Positions 60,866-64,000 of a stretch of 64,000 nucleotides of DNA are shown here, one piece after another. The notes below the pieces were generated by a model that did not search any database, was not told the DNA's origin, and saw only the letters and a list, made by a program, of their open reading frames with translations. This DNA is from Atopsyche davidsoni (lineage: Eukaryota; Arthropoda; Insecta; Trichoptera; Hydrobiosidae), in NCBI GenBank assembly GCA_022113835.1, contig JAILWY010000012.1, positions 744,001 to 808,000 of the forward strand, read 5' to 3'. The stretch's first letter is position 1. Each line of letters starts with the position of its first letter. Position numbers and translations under genes: made by a program.

Positions 60866-63492
60866 TCACACTGCCCCATTTAAGGATTATTGAAGGGTTT
60901 GTGATTCGATGCCATTTACTTCAATTTTTTTCTGAATTAAATAACCGAATAATCGTTCTGTATAAAAATACTATTTTTCAGTTATATTTAATTGAATTTA
61001 CAATTTGAACCAAAACTGAAATCAAATTAAACGAAAGCCCAGACTTCGAACATGACAAGAAGTGCATTCCTTACTTTTCGGCTTTATTTTAGTGGCTTGC
61101 CCGAAAACAGAGGTAACCGTTGGGAATTAATCTAAATAAATACTTCATTAAGTGTCTGCCCGATAAGGAGGGTCCCCGGGGTCCGGCAGCCCAGGGGGCC
61201 GGGGGGCATTCTCGGCATTCCCGTCGCCACTCCACAGATTAATCGATCCTGTTTTCGCATCCACCAGATAAGGATACACCCAAATTGATGTTCCAATATC
61301 GATACCGATGAGGGAAGTGTCTGTATTAGTGGCGAGTAAGGTAGGAAGTGTTTAATGTAAGTAATATTTTGTGAAACTATAAATACAACATTTTAATTTT
61401 ATGCTGTGTATCTAGAATATTATTTGTATATAAATAATCAAGTTACTAACTAAGATATAACTAAAATAAAATTATAGTTAAGTTCACCTGAAAAGATCAC
61501 ATCTATAATTTAATAGTCAACAATGTGTGTTTCGTTACGTTACAGACCATCTTTAGGGTTTATCCCTGAATGAAAATGATCCCAACACGGGGAAGCATTC
61601 AAGCGATTAACTTAGCAATGTGGTTAGCTGGAGCTATCGGATGTGGATTTCTAATATTTTATTATTATATTTATATATATAGTATACGGACAGCGCAGCT
61701 TTATTTCCATTACTGATATATATTATATACCTAGCATGCCAAAAACATCGTAAATTTACCTACTTTTTTAGCGTAAATATACCCTATTGTACCCACTATA
61801 ATTTAGCAGCCTAATGAATATATATTGGTTTTTTTTTATAACTACATCATTTTCTTAAATCCGCCTAATTTATTAACCCCCCCTCCCCCCCAATCCTTAT
61901 TATTCCTAAATTGATAAATAAAATCTTTTTTTTTTCTCTAAAAAATAGAGAAACTATAATACTAACATCGCGGTGCTGATAATTGCATAAGAAATGGAAT
62001 ATAATATTCCAAATACCAATAAATTATTTAAATATGCACCTGTTATAAATATCATTATACATAATTGTGTTCAACTCATTAAGTTCAACATGTCAGATTC
62101 TAGTCATAGTGGTTATAAAGCCAGAAATATATAGCAAACTTTAATTTATTATCTCATATTATAAGTTTTATTGTTGTGCGTTTCGAACCAAAGATCCAAA
62201 TATCTAATCAATCGCTAGGCCCAATCAATTTGCCAGGTGTCATAGTAACTGCAAAATGGACACTTCAAGGACAATACAGTACCTATGTTCCTTGCGTGCT
62301 CGATACATCTCAAAATCTACTCTTTTTTTTTAAATGCTAATATACCTAATTGTACCCAAATCGCCAGGTCCGATCTGCCTGTATCCAGTCACGGTGACGC
62401 TAGAATGGGGTAACAACATTAACAGCACTGATTAGCAGGCAGCAGGACAAAAAACCCTTGGAAGGAGACACCTAATTACGGACACCTCGCAGCCGCATTC
62501 CTGGCGGGGCCGCGCCGGGCCGTGAGTCACCACGGGGGCCTGGAACCCCGTGCGAGAGACACCATGGGACTATGTTAAACATATTGTTGACGTGTGAATA
62601 TTTAGATATTTTTATTGACTGTTTTATAAGCGTTCATTTTTTAAACCCATGTAGGCATACAACAATACGCCCGGCTATCGCAGGTGTCAAAAATAATTCA
62701 TTAAAATAACTTATAGTAATAATTTGTAGTATAGTACAAAAGCACGCAAGCTGTTTAATTTACTTTTATTTCTATCCGTAATGAATAAAACATTATACAT
62801 CATATATATGCAATCTATATTGTACACGTGTACTATCTTGCACTGCCTCGACTCCTACTGCTTATGAACAGATGCATTCTGGAACAAATTTAAGTTCTCA
62901 AAAACCAGATCCGAAACGTTGGATGAATAATCAAAAGTTTTAAAAAAAGGTTACTGTTGAATATTCTTTTAAATGCATATTGATTTGTTGTAACCACCCT
63001 GTGAGGCAGACAGTGCACTTTTGTGTCTCTGACAGGTGATAACAACAAATTAGTGCAATATATAACCCGACTCACCTGGTCGTGAGCCACTAACTAATCC
63101 CTGAGTGAGCTTTCAGGCGGACCCTGTATCGGTGCGTGTCTTCCCCCTTAATGCATTTCAGCCTCGCGTATTTAATCATAAATAATGAAACGGGACCAAT
63201 AAAACGTTGCTGAGTTCTTGTTGACTCCGTGGCTGGCCCGAGGTATATTCGATTAGCGATCGAGTTTTCGTCTATTTGCTTGCTTTAATCGCTGTCGTAA
63301 TTTTCCCTTGCATAACCGACAAATCTTTACCGCCTAAGCATAAAAGAGATTATTTACATAAACTATATATGTGTCACTGTCATAGGGCAGATCTGCATTT
63401 TTTTAAAGCTCTCATCAGGTGAGGAGGAGCAAGTAGGTTTAAGTTGGTTATACATGATACGATGCAACTGACAACAGAAAGCCAATAGGTTC

Positions 63493-63634
63493 CCTTTATT
63501 TCAGGTGTTTTTATTTTTGAGGTTTTGTATAAGTTAATAACGCAAAAAAGACGCAATTGGCTAGTTATCATTTAAGTGTCAGTCGTGTGTGGCCTGTTTT
63601 AAAGAAAACCACAAAAAAACACCTGAAATAAAGG
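63493..63634. mobile_element. 142 bp TIR element of the CGACACAAC family
   Basis: Perfect 20 bp terminal inverted repeats CCTTTATTTCAGGTGTTTTT (63493-63512) and its complement (63615-63634). The interior (AGTTAATAACGCAAAAAAGA, AGTGTCAGTCGTGTGTGGCC) matches other copies of this family. It interrupts a second family copy, whose halves are at about 63440-63492 and 63635-63700. No coding capacity and no clear target duplication. Confidence 0.65.
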
Positions 63635-64000
63635 TATGCTTTGGCTCAATTACTATTTGGTTGTCAACTGTATTCAAGCGTATTCAGAATAACCTGCGCA
63701 AAGTATATTAGTGTGCTGAGCTTTAAATCTTTCCCCAGGTGAGCGGGAGCAGGTAGGCTTGGTGATTGTTTATTTGCGTTTCACTTTTTAATGTTTAAAT
63801 TAAATTTATAAGTTTGTATTTCTCCTAATACTAATCCATTAGCTCCGTAGGTGGGTTCCTACAGATACGGGAATAACGGCTGGTAATAAATTACCCACCA
63901 ATCTATCTCCTGCCCCCATATTACCATAATAATTAGATACTCCGGGACGAGTGTGATTGATGAGCTTCGACAGGCCGGGGCTGGTCCGGCAGCGCGAGCC

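Larger units (their letters stand above)
54215..64000. other. Upstream intron or intergenic DNA, 54.2-64 kb
   Basis: No confident gene. It holds a minus-strand open stretch with a possible acceptor (54767-55020), a G-rich minisatellite (55.95-56.07 kb), TA and TG microsatellites, hairpin copy B4, a LINE remnant (58.85-59.19 kb), and GC-rich islands near 56.9-57.07, 59.36-59.48, 61.16-61.25 and 62.47-62.57 kb. Confidence 0.7.

Noticed and set aside
20748..64000. Window-wide enrichment of Zelda-like CAGGTA
   Set aside because: About 35 sites noticed by eye, against roughly 25 expected from composition; too weak without an exact count and control. Only local clusters are reported.

Overview
This is an AT-rich eukaryotic (insect) genomic window with one recognisable protein-coding gene, aristaless (al), read on the minus strand. 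The homeodomain followed by the KQEKVGPQ-type extension, the C-terminal OAR motif and the MGISEE start are those of Aristaless proteins, not of vertebrate ARX. Long introns, many small repeats, mariner/IS630 and hAT elements, LINE scraps and short TTAGG-type arrays fit a non-dipteran insect. The order cannot be fixed from sequence alone.

Layout. Positions 1-686 are downstream of al (3' UTR and beyond). Three coding exons follow in minus-strand order: 20688-20039 (start, low-complexity N-terminus, first half of the homeodomain), 16174-16129 (46 nt, homeodomain helix 2 to helix 3) and 1247-687 (rest of helix 3, C-terminal domain, OAR, stop). The spliced CDS is 1257 nt and encodes 418 residues. 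The first coding exon has a splice acceptor just above it, so at least one 5' exon and the promoter lie elsewhere, either in 20.8-64 kb or beyond the window. Everything from 20.75 kb to 64 kb is intron or intergenic DNA without a recognisable gene.

The most unusual content is in the repeats. (1) Four copies of a tRNA-derived element (3.5, 13.1, 40.1 and 48.3 kb) share the same two ends and end-to-end inverted-repeat architecture. Each is flanked by an exact 9-15 bp target-site duplication, and two contain long near-perfect palindromes. (2) A hairpin family around a GTGACCGGTTTCGCCAACC core (11.9, 32.2, 48.4 and 57.1 kb) is flanked by 12-13 bp duplications in two copies; one copy sits inside element (1). 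(3) Two internally deleted IS630/Tc1-mariner copies lack the same transposase N-terminal part (31.0 and 51.9 kb); a third copy is only a 3' end. A 1.47 kb hAT-type element with an 8 bp duplication landed on the end of one of them. (4) A much-copied TIR/foldback family with a CGACACAAC core, a four-copy repeat with a CCTGATCCTGCGCGCAGG core, and LINE reverse-transcriptase remnants fill other places.

Within the gene, the notable feature is a histidine-rich tandem repeat (SRHSxHGQ-like, about 9 residues per unit) that occupies most of the Al N-terminus between the start and the homeodomain. GC-rich islands and E-box clusters in the non-coding part are candidate regulatory DNA for al, by inference only.
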